Shown here: positions 9,122 to 17,371 of the stretch, piece after piece
Layout: every line of letters starts with the position of its first letter
Numbering within the stretch: the first letter of the stretch is position 1
Made by a program: the position numbers and the translations under genes
The notes under the pieces: generated by a model
The model's input: only the letters and a program-made list of their open reading frames with translations
Told to the model about the DNA's origin: nothing
The model's database searches: none
Source: Bog-756 sp963845485
Lineage (GTDB): Bacteria; Actinomycetota; Acidimicrobiia; Acidimicrobiales; RAAP-2
Direction: 5' to 3'
Assembly: GCA_963845485.1 (NCBI GenBank)
Contig: CAWJSI010000002.1
Span: 10,336 to 74,335, forward strand
Length of the DNA stretch: 64,000 bases

Positions 9122-9631
9122 ATGGCCGACGATCAGGCGCCGCAGCAGATGGGTCACGGCGTGAAGCAACGGGACCAGATCAAAATGACCCCCGAGGAAG
9201 TCGACGCCTTCCTCCACGAGCGGCGACCCATGACGATGTGCACACTCAACCACGACGGATCCATCCATGCCGTGGCCATGTGGTACGGATTCCTCGACGG
9301 GTCGATCGCCATCGAGACGAAGGCCAAGGCCCAAAAAGCCGTCAATCTCGGGCGCGACGCCAAGCTCACCTGCATGTTCGAGGACGGGGACTACTACGAG
9401 GAGCTCCGGGGCGTCGAGTTGGTCGGGACGGCCGAGATCATCGACGATCCGGACAAGATGCTGGAGCTGGGTATCAGCGTGTTCGAGCGCTACTACGGCG
9501 CCTACACCGAGGAGCTGAAGCCGTTCGTCGAGACGATGCTCCACAAGCGGGTGGTGGTCAAGCTCAATGTCGAGCGCACGGTGTCCTGGGACCACCGCAA
9601 GCTGGGCCTCCCCTCGACACGACCGGCCTGA
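9122..9631 (+). CDS. PPOX/F420-type split-barrel protein
   Basis: A 169-residue pyridoxamine-5'-phosphate-oxidase-like split barrel. The core TMCTLNHDGSIHAVAMWYG and the VNLGRDAKLTCMFEDG strand resemble F420-dependent or FMN-binding PPOX proteins of actinobacteria. GGGGAGGG precedes the ATG. It is directly followed by a second PPOX-fold gene whose SD overlaps this stop, so the two are co-transcribed. Cofactor (F420, FMN or haem) and substrate cannot be read from sequence. Confidence 0.82.
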   Translation: MADDQAPQQMGHGVKQRDQIKMTPEEVDAFLHERRPMTMCTLNHDGSIHAVAMWYGFLDGSIAIETKAKAQKAVNLGRDAKLTCMFEDGDYYEELRGVELVGTAEIIDDPDKMLELGISVFERYYGAYTEELKPFVETMLHKRVVVKLNVERTVSWDHRKLGLPSTRPA

Positions 9632-9641
9632 GGAGGTCCAC

Positions 9642-10103
9642 GTGCCCTTTCATCCCATGAACCACGACGAACTGGTGGCCCTTCTCACCAGTGATCCACC
9701 TCACACCGGCAAGTTGGCCACCGTGCGCGCCGACGGTCGTCCCCACGTGGCCCCGATCTGGTTCGTCCTCGATCCCTCGACGGCCGACAAGGACTCCCCC
9801 CTCGGTGACATTGTCTTCAACACCGGGAAGGACACCTTGAAGGGCAAGTCCCTCCTCCGGGATCCCCGAGCCTCCCTGTGCATCGACGACGAGCAACCGC
9901 CCTTCGCCTTTGCCACGTTCGAGGGGGAGGTAACCATCAGCGAGGAGCTCGGCGAGGTGGCCCGGTGGGCCGCCGCCCTCGGGGGTCGTTATATGGGCCA
10001 CGACCGTGCCGACGAGTACGGCCGGCGCAACGGCGTTCCCGGCGAGCTACTCGTCCGGCTGCGACCGACCCATATCGCCTCGGCCGCCGATCTGGCGGAT
10101 TGA
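9642..10103 (+). CDS. PPOX-class F420-dependent oxidoreductase-like protein
   Basis: A 153-residue split-barrel protein: TGKLATVRADGRPHVAPIWF, then TGKDTLKGKSLLRDPRASLC, then FEGEVTISEE, the usual order for PPOX-class F420-dependent enzymes. The GTG at 9642 is chosen because AGGAGG (9631-9636) lies five bases upstream; the longer upstream frame only overlaps the preceding gene. Probably forms an operon with the preceding paralogue. A hairpin follows the stop. Confidence 0.85.
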   Translation: MPFHPMNHDELVALLTSDPPHTGKLATVRADGRPHVAPIWFVLDPSTADKDSPLGDIVFNTGKDTLKGKSLLRDPRASLCIDDEQPPFAFATFEGEVTISEELGEVARWAAALGGRYMGHDRADEYGRRNGVPGELLVRLRPTHIASAADLAD

Positions 10104-10109
10104 CCCAAA

Positions 10110-10138
10110 GGCGCCGGCGCCCGAAGGTCACCGGCGCC
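10110..10138 (+). terminator. GC-rich hairpin after PPOX pair
   Basis: GGCGCCGG and CCGGCGCC form a perfect 8-bp stem around a 13-base loop. No U-tract follows, so it may be a Rho-independent-like or processing hairpin. Confidence 0.4.
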
Positions 10139-10196
10139 CGTGGCACGGGACACCACCGGGCTGCTAGGCACTGACACCGACAAGGGGGAGTTCACC

Positions 10197-10991
10197 ATGA
10201 TTCTCGATCGCTTCACCATGACCGATCAGGTGGCCATCGTCACCGGTGCCGGTCGCGGTATCGGGGCGGCCTCGGCCGTGGCCCTGGCCGAGGCCGGTGC
10301 CGACGTCGTCATCTCGGCCCGGACCGCCGATCAACTCGGCGCCGTGGCCAAACAGATCGAGTCGGCCGGACGCCGTGCGGTGATCGTGCCCGCCGACCTG
10401 AGCGACCTCGAGGCGGTGGCGGCCCTGGTCGACCACGCCCGGGATGCCTTCGGGCGCCTCGACCTGGTGGTCAACAACGTGGGCGGTGCCATGCCCCGCC
10501 CGTTCATGGACACCTCGCCCGGCCGCCTCGAGCAGGCCTTCCACTTCAACGTGTCCACCGCCCACGCGCTGCTCCGGCCGGCCGTGCCCCTCATGCTCGA
10601 GGGTGACGGCGGCTCGGTGGTGAACATCTCCTCGGCCATGGGCCGGATGGCCGGCCGCGGCTATGTGGCCTACGGCACCGCCAAGGGAGCGCTGGCCCAC
10701 TACACCCGACTGGCCGCCGCCGATCTCTCGCCCCGGATCAGGGTCAACGCCATCGCCGTGGGATCGGTTGCCACCTCCGCCCTCGACATCGTCATGCAGA
10801 CCGACGAGCTCCGCGTGGCCCTGGAAGAAGGCACGCCACTCAAGCGCATCGGCGATCCCGAGGACATCGCCGCCACCGTGGTCTACCTCGCCTCGCGGGC
10901 CGGCTCCTACATCACCGGCAAGATCATCGAGGTCGACGGGGGCATCGAGAGCCCCAACCTCGACATGGGCCTCCCCGACATCTCCGTCTGA
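10197..10991 (+). CDS. SDR family oxidoreductase
   Basis: A classical short-chain dehydrogenase of 264 residues. The NAD(P) motif is TGAGRGIG, the NNVGG motif follows near residue 95, and the catalytic Ser/Tyr/Lys lie in NISSAMG and YVAYGTAKGAL. The C-terminus has ITGKIIEVDGGIE as usual. AAGGGGGAG precedes the ATG at 10197, which I prefer over the upstream ATG at 10140. The next gene starts 42 bases downstream, so they may be co-transcribed. The substrate is unknown. Confidence 0.88.
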   Translation: MILDRFTMTDQVAIVTGAGRGIGAASAVALAEAGADVVISARTADQLGAVAKQIESAGRRAVIVPADLSDLEAVAALVDHARDAFGRLDLVVNNVGGAMPRPFMDTSPGRLEQAFHFNVSTAHALLRPAVPLMLEGDGGSVVNISSAMGRMAGRGYVAYGTAKGALAHYTRLAAADLSPRIRVNAIAVGSVATSALDIVMQTDELRVALEEGTPLKRIGDPEDIAATVVYLASRAGSYITGKIIEVDGGIESPNLDMGLPDISV

Positions 10992-11033
10992 CCGGGGCTC
11001 GGCCCCTCCCATCCCAGCTAGCAAGGAGTACCC

Positions 11034-12107
11034 GTGACCAAGACCTATCGCGTCGTCGCCTGGTCCACCGGCAATGTCGGCCGCCACGCCATCGCCGGCA
11101 TCGACGCCCGGCCCGACCTCGAACTGGTCGGCCTCTGGGTGTCCAATCCCGACAAGGTGGGCAAGGACGCCGGCGAGTTGGCCGGACTGGACCGGGTTCT
11201 CGGGGTGGCGGCCACCGACGATGTCGAGGCGCTCTTGGCCCTCGAGCCCGACGTGGTGGTCCACACGGCCATGGCCGACCACCGGCTCATGGAGGCCATC
11301 GCCGACATGGAGCGCATCCTGCGGGCCGGCGTGAACGTGGTCTCGAGCGGGCCCGTCTTCCTGCAGTACCCCTATGGGGTGGTCGACGACTCGATGATCG
11401 CCCCCATCCAGGCCGCCGCCGTCGAAGGAGGGGTGTCGCTCTTCGTCAACGGGGTGGACCCCGGATTCGCCAACGATGCCCTGCCCCTCGTCCTCTCGGG
11501 GGTGTGCGAGCGCATCGAGGAGGTACGGGTGGCCGAGGTCCTCAACTACGCCACCTACAACCAGCCCATGGTCATCTTCGACATCATGGGGTTCGGGCGT
11601 CCCATCGACGACGTGCCGATGATCCTCCAGCCGGGCGTCATGACCATGGCCTGGGGCAGCGTCGTTCGCCAGCTCGCCGCCGGGCTCGAGGTGGAGCTGG
11701 ACAGCGTGGAGGAGTGGTACGAGCGGCTGCCGGCCACCGAAACCTTCGAGGTCGACTCGGGCACCATCGAGAAGGGCACGGCCGCCGCACTCCACTTCGA
11801 GCTGCGCGGCCTCCGCAACGGCAAGGCGGTCATCGTGCTCGAGCATGTGACCCGGCTGCATGACGATCTCGCCCCCGACTGGCCACAGCCCGCCGGTCAC
11901 GGCTGTTATCGGGTGACCATCACCGGAGAGCCCACCTACACGCTCGACCTCCAGCTCCTCGGCACCGACGGCGATCACAACACCGCGGGGCTGAAGGCCA
12001 CGGCCATGCGCCTGGTCAATGCCATCCCCGCCGTGGTGGAGGGAGCTCCCGGCCTGCTCACCGCCCTCGACCTGCCCCCGGTATACGGACGCGGCCTGGT
12101 GGTCTGA
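11034..12107 (+). CDS. DapB-like NAD(P)-binding dehydrogenase
   Basis: A 357-residue protein of the dihydrodipicolinate-reductase-N-like family common in mycobacteria and acidimicrobia. The N-terminal Rossmann motif is VVAWSTGNVGRHAIAGI, and GVDPGFANDALP marks the conserved middle. The family includes 2,4-diaminopentanoate dehydrogenases, but most members are uncharacterised. AAGGAG precedes the GTG. It follows an SDR, suggesting a shared catabolic step. A second family member lies at 51766-52857. Confidence 0.8.
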   Translation: MTKTYRVVAWSTGNVGRHAIAGIDARPDLELVGLWVSNPDKVGKDAGELAGLDRVLGVAATDDVEALLALEPDVVVHTAMADHRLMEAIADMERILRAGVNVVSSGPVFLQYPYGVVDDSMIAPIQAAAVEGGVSLFVNGVDPGFANDALPLVLSGVCERIEEVRVAEVLNYATYNQPMVIFDIMGFGRPIDDVPMILQPGVMTMAWGSVVRQLAAGLEVELDSVEEWYERLPATETFEVDSGTIEKGTAAALHFELRGLRNGKAVIVLEHVTRLHDDLAPDWPQPAGHGCYRVTITGEPTYTLDLQLLGTDGDHNTAGLKATAMRLVNAIPAVVEGAPGLLTALDLPPVYGRGLVV

Positions 12108-12186
12108 ACCCGTCCGCACCCAACGGATACGTCGTCGGCCGGGGAGCGGTCCACCCGGCCTCGGACGGGCCCCAAGCGACGAACTG

Positions 12187-12192
12187 TAGGGT
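12187..12192 (+). promoter_or_regulatory. -10 element (TAGGGT)
   Basis: TAGGGT seven bases before the ATG of the short leader ORF at 12200; places the transcript 5' end at or next to that ATG. Confidence 0.4.
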
Positions 12193-12199
12193 CCCGGGC

Positions 12200-12229
12200 A
12201 TGATCCCTGCCCCCGGTGCCCGACCATGA
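12200..12229 (+). CDS. 9-codon leader ORF coupled to ABC exporter
   Basis: ATG ... TGA encoding MIPAPGARP. The ATG is seven bases after TAGGGT, so it can be read leaderless, and the TGA overlaps the exporter start as ATGA. The exporter lacks a good SD, so translation is likely to depend on termination of this small ORF. Mycobacteria have many leaderless small ORFs of this form; that this one is translated is inference. Confidence 0.4.
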   Translation: MIPAPGARP

Positions 12230-14160
12230 GCATGGGCGGCCACGGCATGGGCGGTGGCGGCGGGCAGTTCGGTGGCGTCATGCGCTCGATGCGACGGGAC
12301 GACTCGGTGACCCAGCAGAAGGTCACCAAGGGCACGGCCCGACGGATGATCCGGTTCGCCCGCCCCTACCGGTCCATCCTGATCTGGTTCTTGGTGCTGG
12401 TGGTCATCGATGCGGTGATCGGGGTGGTCAATCCCCTCTTGTTCCGCTCCATCATCGACAAGGGCATCCCCGAGCACAACAAGAGCCTCATCATCGGCCT
12501 GGCCGCCGTGGCCGCCGTGCTGGCCGTCGTCGATACCGCGCTGTCCATCGGTATCCGGTACGTGTCGGCCAAGGTCGGCGAAGGCCTCATCTTCGACATG
12601 CGCTCCAAGGTCTTCGAGCACATCCAAAAGATGCCCATCGCCTTTTTCACCAGGACCCAGACCGGGGCGCTGATCAGTCGGCTCAACAACGACGTCATCG
12701 GGGCCCAACAGGCGTTCACCGACACGCTGTCGTCGGTGGTGTCCAACCTGATCAGTGTCACCTTGGTGTTGATCGTGATGTTCCTGTTGTCCTGGCAGAT
12801 CACCATCATCAGCCTGATCATCCTGCCCGTCTTCGTCCTGCCGGCCAAGCGGGTCGGCCGCCGCCTGTCCTCGATCACCCGGGAGTCCTACGGGCTGAAC
12901 GCCCAGATGAACAACACCATGACCGAGCGGTTCAACGTCTCGGGGGCTCTTCTCGTCAAGCTGTTCGGACGCCCCGACCAGGAACGGGACGAGTTCGAAC
13001 AGAAGGCCGGACGGGTGCGGGACATCGGCGTCACCCAGGCCATGTACGCCAGGTTCTTCATCGCCGCCCTCACCCTGACCGCGGCGCTGGCCACGGCGGT
13101 CGTCTACGGCTGGGGTGGCATCCAGGTGATCGACGGCACCCTCGAGCTCGGCACGGTGGTGGCCCTGGCCGCCTACCTGGCCCGCCTCTACGGCCCCCTC
13201 ACCGCGCTGTCCAACGTGCAGATCGACGTGATGACGGCCCTCGTCTCCTTCGACCGGGTCTTCGAGGTCCTCGACCTGCCCCCCATGATCCAGGACAAGC
13301 CCGACGCCCGTGCCGTTCCCACCGGCCCGGCCCGGGTCGAGTTCGAGCACGTCGACTTTCGCTACCCGGCAGCCGAAGAAGTCTCCCTGGCCTCGCTGGA
13401 GTCGGTGGCCGTGCTGGACACCACCGTCTCCCAGCAGGTGCTCTTCGACGTCAACTTCATCGCCGAACCCGGTCAGCTGGTGGCCCTGGTGGGTCCGTCC
13501 GGGGCCGGGAAGACCACCATCAGCCAACTCCTCCCCCGCCTCTATGACGTGCGTTCGGGCGCCATCCGGATCAACGGCCTCGACGTGCGCGACACCACTT
13601 CGACCTCACTGACCTCGACCATCGGGGTGGTCACCCAGGACGCGCACCTGTTCCACGACACCATCCGGGGGAATCTCCTCTACGCCAAACCCGATGCCAC
13701 GGACGGCGAGATCGAGGCGGCACTGGCCGGGGCCCAGATCGCCACCATGGTCTCATCGCTACCCGATGGGCTCGACACCGTGGTGGGTGACCGGGGCTAC
13801 CGCCTGTCGGGGGGCGAGAAGCAGCGCATCGCCATCGCCCGGATCCTCCTCAAAGCTCCTGAGATCGTGGTGTTGGACGAGGCCACCGCCCACCTCGACT
13901 CGGAGTCCGAGGCGGCCGTCCAGCAGGCCCTCGCCACCGCACTCAGCGGGCGCACCTCCCTCGTCATCGCCCACCGCCTGTCGACGGTGCGCGAGGCCGA
14001 CATGATCCTCGTCCTCGACCACGGGCGCATCGTCGAACGCGGGCGCCACGACCAACTGCTGGCCGCGGGGGGACAGTACGCCGAGCTCTACCGGATCCAG
14101 TTCGAGCGCCAGGAGTCGGGCACCACTGACGAGCAGCGCGAGCCCGACCCCTTCGACTGA
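12226..14160 (+). CDS. ABC exporter, fused TMD-NBD
   Basis: A 644-residue half-transporter. A Gly/Met-rich N-terminus is followed by six transmembrane helices (about residues 40-320) and an NBD with Walker A GPSGAGKTT, Q-loop TQDAHLFHDT, signature LSGGEKQRIA, Walker B VVLDEATAHLD and the H-loop AHRLSTV. It should homodimerise in the membrane and export a lipid, drug or peptide; the sequence does not say which. Between strands of the NBD there is an insertion (EEVSLASLESVAVLDT, residues about 384-400) not usual in this family. The start ATG overlaps the TGA of a 9-codon leader ORF. Confidence 0.9.
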   Translation: MSMGGHGMGGGGGQFGGVMRSMRRDDSVTQQKVTKGTARRMIRFARPYRSILIWFLVLVVIDAVIGVVNPLLFRSIIDKGIPEHNKSLIIGLAAVAAVLAVVDTALSIGIRYVSAKVGEGLIFDMRSKVFEHIQKMPIAFFTRTQTGALISRLNNDVIGAQQAFTDTLSSVVSNLISVTLVLIVMFLLSWQITIISLIILPVFVLPAKRVGRRLSSITRESYGLNAQMNNTMTERFNVSGALLVKLFGRPDQERDEFEQKAGRVRDIGVTQAMYARFFIAALTLTAALATAVVYGWGGIQVIDGTLELGTVVALAAYLARLYGPLTALSNVQIDVMTALVSFDRVFEVLDLPPMIQDKPDARAVPTGPARVEFEHVDFRYPAAEEVSLASLESVAVLDTTVSQQVLFDVNFIAEPGQLVALVGPSGAGKTTISQLLPRLYDVRSGAIRINGLDVRDTTSTSLTSTIGVVTQDAHLFHDTIRGNLLYAKPDATDGEIEAALAGAQIATMVSSLPDGLDTVVGDRGYRLSGGEKQRIAIARILLKAPEIVVLDEATAHLDSESEAAVQQALATALSGRTSLVIAHRLSTVREADMILVLDHGRIVERGRHDQLLAAGGQYAELYRIQFERQESGTTDEQREPDPFD

Positions 14161-14218
14161 CGGCCAAAGGCGCGCCGGTGTTCCGGCCAGACCTCGGGGG
14201 GCCAGTCGGTCAGGCGCG

Positions 14219-14404
14219 TCAGGCTGCCTCGCCGACGCACAACGAGGCCTCGCCCTTGTCGTGGGTGTCGCCGGGATCCACTTCGCGGTCCGACGACCAT
14301 TCCTGTTCGCGGGCCGTGGTGGCCCGCTCGGCCCACTCGGGGCCGACGCGGTCGATGGTCATGGTGACCTCGCCGCGCTCACTTCTCAATTCGTGTTCGT
14401 ACAT
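14219..14404 (-). CDS. Small hydrophilic hypothetical protein
   Basis: 61 residues, acidic and hydrophilic, ending GEASLCVGEAA, with no recognised domain. TAGGAAC lies before the ATG. It stands alone between convergent and divergent genes. Codon choice looks coding-like, but without a family match it remains tentative. Confidence 0.45.
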   Translation of the reverse strand: MYEHELRSERGEVTMTIDRVGPEWAERATTAREQEWSSDREVDPGDTHDKGEASLCVGEAA

Positions 14405-14571
14405 GCGTTCCTACTTTCGGTGTTGATGTGTGTGGTCCGCGCCGGGCAGACCGTGGGGGACTCGGGACGCACGACGGCGCTCACCGGAGATCGGACCTAG
14501 GGCCCATCGGGAGAATGACCGAGACCGCAGTAGCGGTTCAGGGTGACTCACTTGGGATGCTCCCGGTACAA

Positions 14572-14605
14572 CAAAAAAGGAGCCGCTCCCAAAGAAGCGA
14601 CTCCT
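14572..14605 (-). terminator. Intrinsic terminator for 58-residue gene
   Basis: On the minus strand a 10-bp stem with one mismatch (AGGAGTCGCT / AGCGGCTCCT) closes an 8-base loop and runs straight into TTTTTT. This is the clearest Rho-independent terminator in the window, 30 bases after the small gene at 14635. Confidence 0.75.
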
Positions 14606-14634
14606 CGACGGTTCCAGACCTTGTCAGTGTCTGT

Positions 14635-14811
14635 TCAGTCCGTCGAGAGTGCCTCCCGTACCGCCTTGGCGCTGGATACGAGTGCATCCTTGCTGCAGGC
14701 GGTGGAAATTCCGGCAATCGATACCGCCATGGACGGAGGCCCCGAGTCGACCAGTTTCTGGTCCTCGTCGGCCGCTCGCCCCTGCTTTGACGGATTGCCC
14801 ATGTCCCTCAC
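14635..14811 (-). CDS. Small leaderless protein of unknown function
   Basis: 58 residues from GTG 14811: a charged N-terminal half and a small-residue-rich half (SMAVSIAGISTACSKDAL). TACAAT sits seven bases upstream, so the ATG at 14820 would overlap the promoter and cannot be used from it. A strong terminator follows. Promoter, frame and terminator together make a compact transcription unit, so I regard it as real although I recognise no family. Confidence 0.55.
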   Translation of the reverse strand: MRDMGNPSKQGRAADEDQKLVDSGPPSMAVSIAGISTACSKDALVSSAKAVREALSTD

Positions 14812-14818
14812 GAGTTCC

Positions 14819-14824
14819 ATTGTA
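14819..14824 (-). promoter_or_regulatory. -10 element (TACAAT)
   Basis: TACAAT seven bases before GTG 14811; it decides the start of the 58-residue gene. Confidence 0.45.
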
Positions 14825-14956
14825 GCGGACCGGCCACGCCGAGCGAGTTCATTCTCGTAAGAACCTGGTGAGAGGCGGGGCAGAGGCCCGACCCATGTCC
14901 CGACAGTGCCTGGCCCGGAGGTCAGGCCGGTCGACGGCGCCGAGTGACCGGGCCGT

Positions 14957-14962
14957 TACCGT
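14957..14962 (+). promoter_or_regulatory. -10 element (TACCGT)
   Basis: TACCGT six bases before the GTG of the MFS gene at 14969, which has no SD. Confidence 0.45.
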
Positions 14963-14968
14963 TGACGG

Positions 14969-16267
14969 GTGGCCCGGTTCGTCGTCGACATCACCCCGCT
15001 GCGGCGCTACCGGCACTTCCGCCGCCTGTGGGCCGGCCAGGTGGTCTCGGGGATGGGTTCCCAGCTGACGCTGGTGGCCGTGTCCTTCCAGGCCTACTCC
15101 CTCACCCACTCGACATTGGTGGTGGGTCTGATCGGGCTGGCGCAGCTCTTCCCACTGCTCGCCGGGGCCCTCTGGGGTGGCACCCTGGCTGACGCCATGG
15201 ACCGGAGGAAGGTCCTCGTCCTCACCCAGGTGGCCATGGCTGCCTCCGTTGCCGGCCTCGTGGTCAACGCCTCCATGGCCCACCCGGCGGTGTGGCCCCT
15301 CTATGTCTGTTCGGGCGCGGGAGCGGGATTCCAGGGCGTCGACTGGCCGGCCCGGCGGGCGGCGCTGCCCATGCTCGTCGATGCGGCCGACGTGACAGCG
15401 GCCATCGCCCTGCAGACCACCATCCAGCAACTCGCCCTGGTGGCCGGTCCCGCCCTGGCCGGTGTGCTGATCGCCACCATCGGGCTCGGAGCCGTCTACG
15501 GCATCGACGTGGCCACCTACGGCGTCGCCCTCCTGGCCGCGCTCCTCCTGCCCGCCCTCGTGCCCTCAGGTGGAGGCACGCCGATGGGTGTGCGGTCCAT
15601 GACCGAGGGGTTCTCCCACCTGCGGGGCCAGAAGCTTCTGTCCGCCACCTACTGGATCGACCTCAACGCCATGATCTTCGGCATGCCCCGGGCCGTGTTC
15701 CCCGCCCTCGGCGCCGGCCTGTTCGGGGGCGGGGCCGGCGTGGTGGGGCTGCTCTACGCCGCCCCGGGCGCGGGATCGCTCATCGGCTCCCTGTTCACCG
15801 GATGGTGCAGCCGGGTCCGACACCAGGGCCGGGCCATCGCCGCGTGCGTGACCGTGTGGGGCGTCACCATCGGCCTGTTCGGCATCATTCCCGTCCTGTG
15901 GATCGGACTCACGCTCCTGGCCCTGGCCGGGGCGGCCGATGTCATCTCGGCCGTGTTCCGCCAGGCCGTACAGCAACGGGCGGTGCCCGAACACCTCCAG
16001 GGGCGGCTGTCGGGGACCTTCTTCGCCGTGGTGGCCGGAGGGCCGCGGCTCGGTGACGTCGAGGCCGGACTGGCCGCCGCCATCGGTGGGCCCCAGTTCG
16101 CCGTGTGGTCGGGCGGACTGGCCTGTGTGATGGGGGTGGGCGTCTTGTTGTGGCGCGTGCCCGAGCTGTGGCAGGACGCCGGCGGCGGCCGACCCCTCCC
16201 CGCCGGGGCCGAGGCCGAGGCCATCGCCGAGGCCACCTCGGAGTTGGGCGAGGGCGAGCCGCTGTAA
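14969..16267 (+). CDS. MFS transporter, EntS-like
   Basis: A 432-residue major-facilitator protein with about 12 hydrophobic segments. The loop after TM2 has GGTLADAMDRRKVL, the MFS motif A, and AGGPRLGDVEAG near the C-terminus is typical of the MFS_3 (enterobactin-exporter-like) group. The C-terminal 35 residues are acidic and probably cytosolic. It is monocistronic and apparently leaderless. The substrate is not predictable. Confidence 0.88.
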   Translation: MARFVVDITPLRRYRHFRRLWAGQVVSGMGSQLTLVAVSFQAYSLTHSTLVVGLIGLAQLFPLLAGALWGGTLADAMDRRKVLVLTQVAMAASVAGLVVNASMAHPAVWPLYVCSGAGAGFQGVDWPARRAALPMLVDAADVTAAIALQTTIQQLALVAGPALAGVLIATIGLGAVYGIDVATYGVALLAALLLPALVPSGGGTPMGVRSMTEGFSHLRGQKLLSATYWIDLNAMIFGMPRAVFPALGAGLFGGGAGVVGLLYAAPGAGSLIGSLFTGWCSRVRHQGRAIAACVTVWGVTIGLFGIIPVLWIGLTLLALAGAADVISAVFRQAVQQRAVPEHLQGRLSGTFFAVVAGGPRLGDVEAGLAAAIGGPQFAVWSGGLACVMGVGVLLWRVPELWQDAGGGRPLPAGAEAEAIAEATSELGEGEPL

Positions 16268-16329
16268 CGAGCTGCGATGAGGGCACTGCATCGCTTAGCG
16301 CCCACCACGAACTTGGAAGACGGGAGCAG

Positions 16330-16335
16330 TACCCT
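16330..16335 (+). promoter_or_regulatory. -10 element (TACCCT)
   Basis: TACCCT seven bases before GTG 16343, supporting that start over the ATG two codons later. Confidence 0.4.
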
Positions 16336-16342
16336 TCGGCCT

Positions 16343-17188
16343 GTGGCCATGAGCGGGAGCATCCCACCCCCACCCGGCTGGTATCCCGACCCGTGGGCGC
16401 AGAAGCCCTGGCGATGGTGGGACGGGGGCCGGTGGACCGAGCACGTCGCTGATCCGAGCGCCCCGGGCTCCCCTCTCGGTGCATCCACCGCTCCGGCCCC
16501 GTGGCCTCCTTCCCCGGCCACGACCATGGGCTTCCCCGTCCCTTCGGCCGAAGTGACCCTTCACGCCGAGTCGGCCATGGCGCCGTGGGGGGAGCGGGCC
16601 TTCGCCTGGTACGTGGTCGTCGTCGCCGTGGGCCTCCTCGTGGCCTGGTCCGAAAGCTCACACTTCCGCCAGGTCTTCCACCAGCTCCGCGTCCAGGCTT
16701 CCACCGGAGTGGCCCCGGCCGGGCTGCACTCCTCGGTCCTACGCACGGACCTGTTGGGGTTGGTGAACCTCGCTGTCGCCGCACCGTTCTACGTCGGCGT
16801 CCTCCTATGGCAGCACCGGGCGGCCACCACGGCCCGGCGGCTCGGCCTCCCCGCCGTCCACTCGGTCGGGCTCGGGGTGGGCAGCTGGTTCATCCCGGTC
16901 GTCAATCTGTGGTTCCCGTACCAGGCTCTCCGAGACTGCCTGCCGCCCGATCACCCCGACCGCCGGACAGTGGGGCGACTTTGGACGTGCTTCATCGCCC
17001 TGATCGTGGTGACCCCGATCGCCGACGTGTTGATGTGGGTGGGAACCCCCGTCGCCCTCGTCTTCGCGGCGGCGACCGTAGCGTTCGGGGTGGGTTTCGC
17101 CCTCTCGGGCATCCGGACCGTGCGGGCGGTGACCGCAGCCCACCAGCGGCTGGTGACGGGGACCGAGGGCGGTCCTCCCGCGGGGTAG
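16343..17188 (+). CDS. DUF2510-DUF4328 membrane protein
   Basis: 281 residues. An N-terminal DUF2510 motif (PPGWYPDP ... RWWDGGRWTEHVAD), common at the cytosolic ends of actinobacterial membrane proteins, is followed by a Pro/Ala linker and a DUF4328 region with four to five hydrophobic segments, including NLWFPYQALRDC, the DUF4328 hallmark. Function is unknown. GTG GCC ATG offers two starts; the GTG is favoured by the -10 spacing. The frame reaching back to 16277 has no signal. Confidence 0.8.
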   Translation: MAMSGSIPPPPGWYPDPWAQKPWRWWDGGRWTEHVADPSAPGSPLGASTAPAPWPPSPATTMGFPVPSAEVTLHAESAMAPWGERAFAWYVVVVAVGLLVAWSESSHFRQVFHQLRVQASTGVAPAGLHSSVLRTDLLGLVNLAVAAPFYVGVLLWQHRAATTARRLGLPAVHSVGLGVGSWFIPVVNLWFPYQALRDCLPPDHPDRRTVGRLWTCFIALIVVTPIADVLMWVGTPVALVFAAATVAFGVGFALSGIRTVRAVTAAHQRLVTGTEGGPPAG

Positions 17189-17196
17189 AAGTGGAA

Positions 17197-17226
17197 CCAC
17201 TATTCCGGTTGTGCTACGGTAAGTGG
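17197..17226. promoter_or_regulatory. Imperfect palindrome upstream of MFS-TetR pair
   Basis: CCACTATTCCG and CGGTAAGTGG face each other across 9 bases, over a possible -10 (TACGGT, 17215-17220). The size and place suit the operator of the TetR regulator encoded downstream (inference). Confidence 0.4.
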
Positions 17227-17371
17227 AGCAGCCCCTCCGGATCAGGCGTGCGGACCTCCCAGGCGCTCCACCAGCGGCCTACTGGTTCGACACCTCACCG
17301 GAGCCCCCCGCCCCACCACAGCACCCCGGTAACGCCGTATCCGACCTCAGCCTCCGACCGACAGGACCCCC

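Noticed and set aside
10164..12335. 723-codon antisense open frame over the SDR and DapB-like genes
   Set aside because: No domain, biased composition, and both sense genes are well supported.
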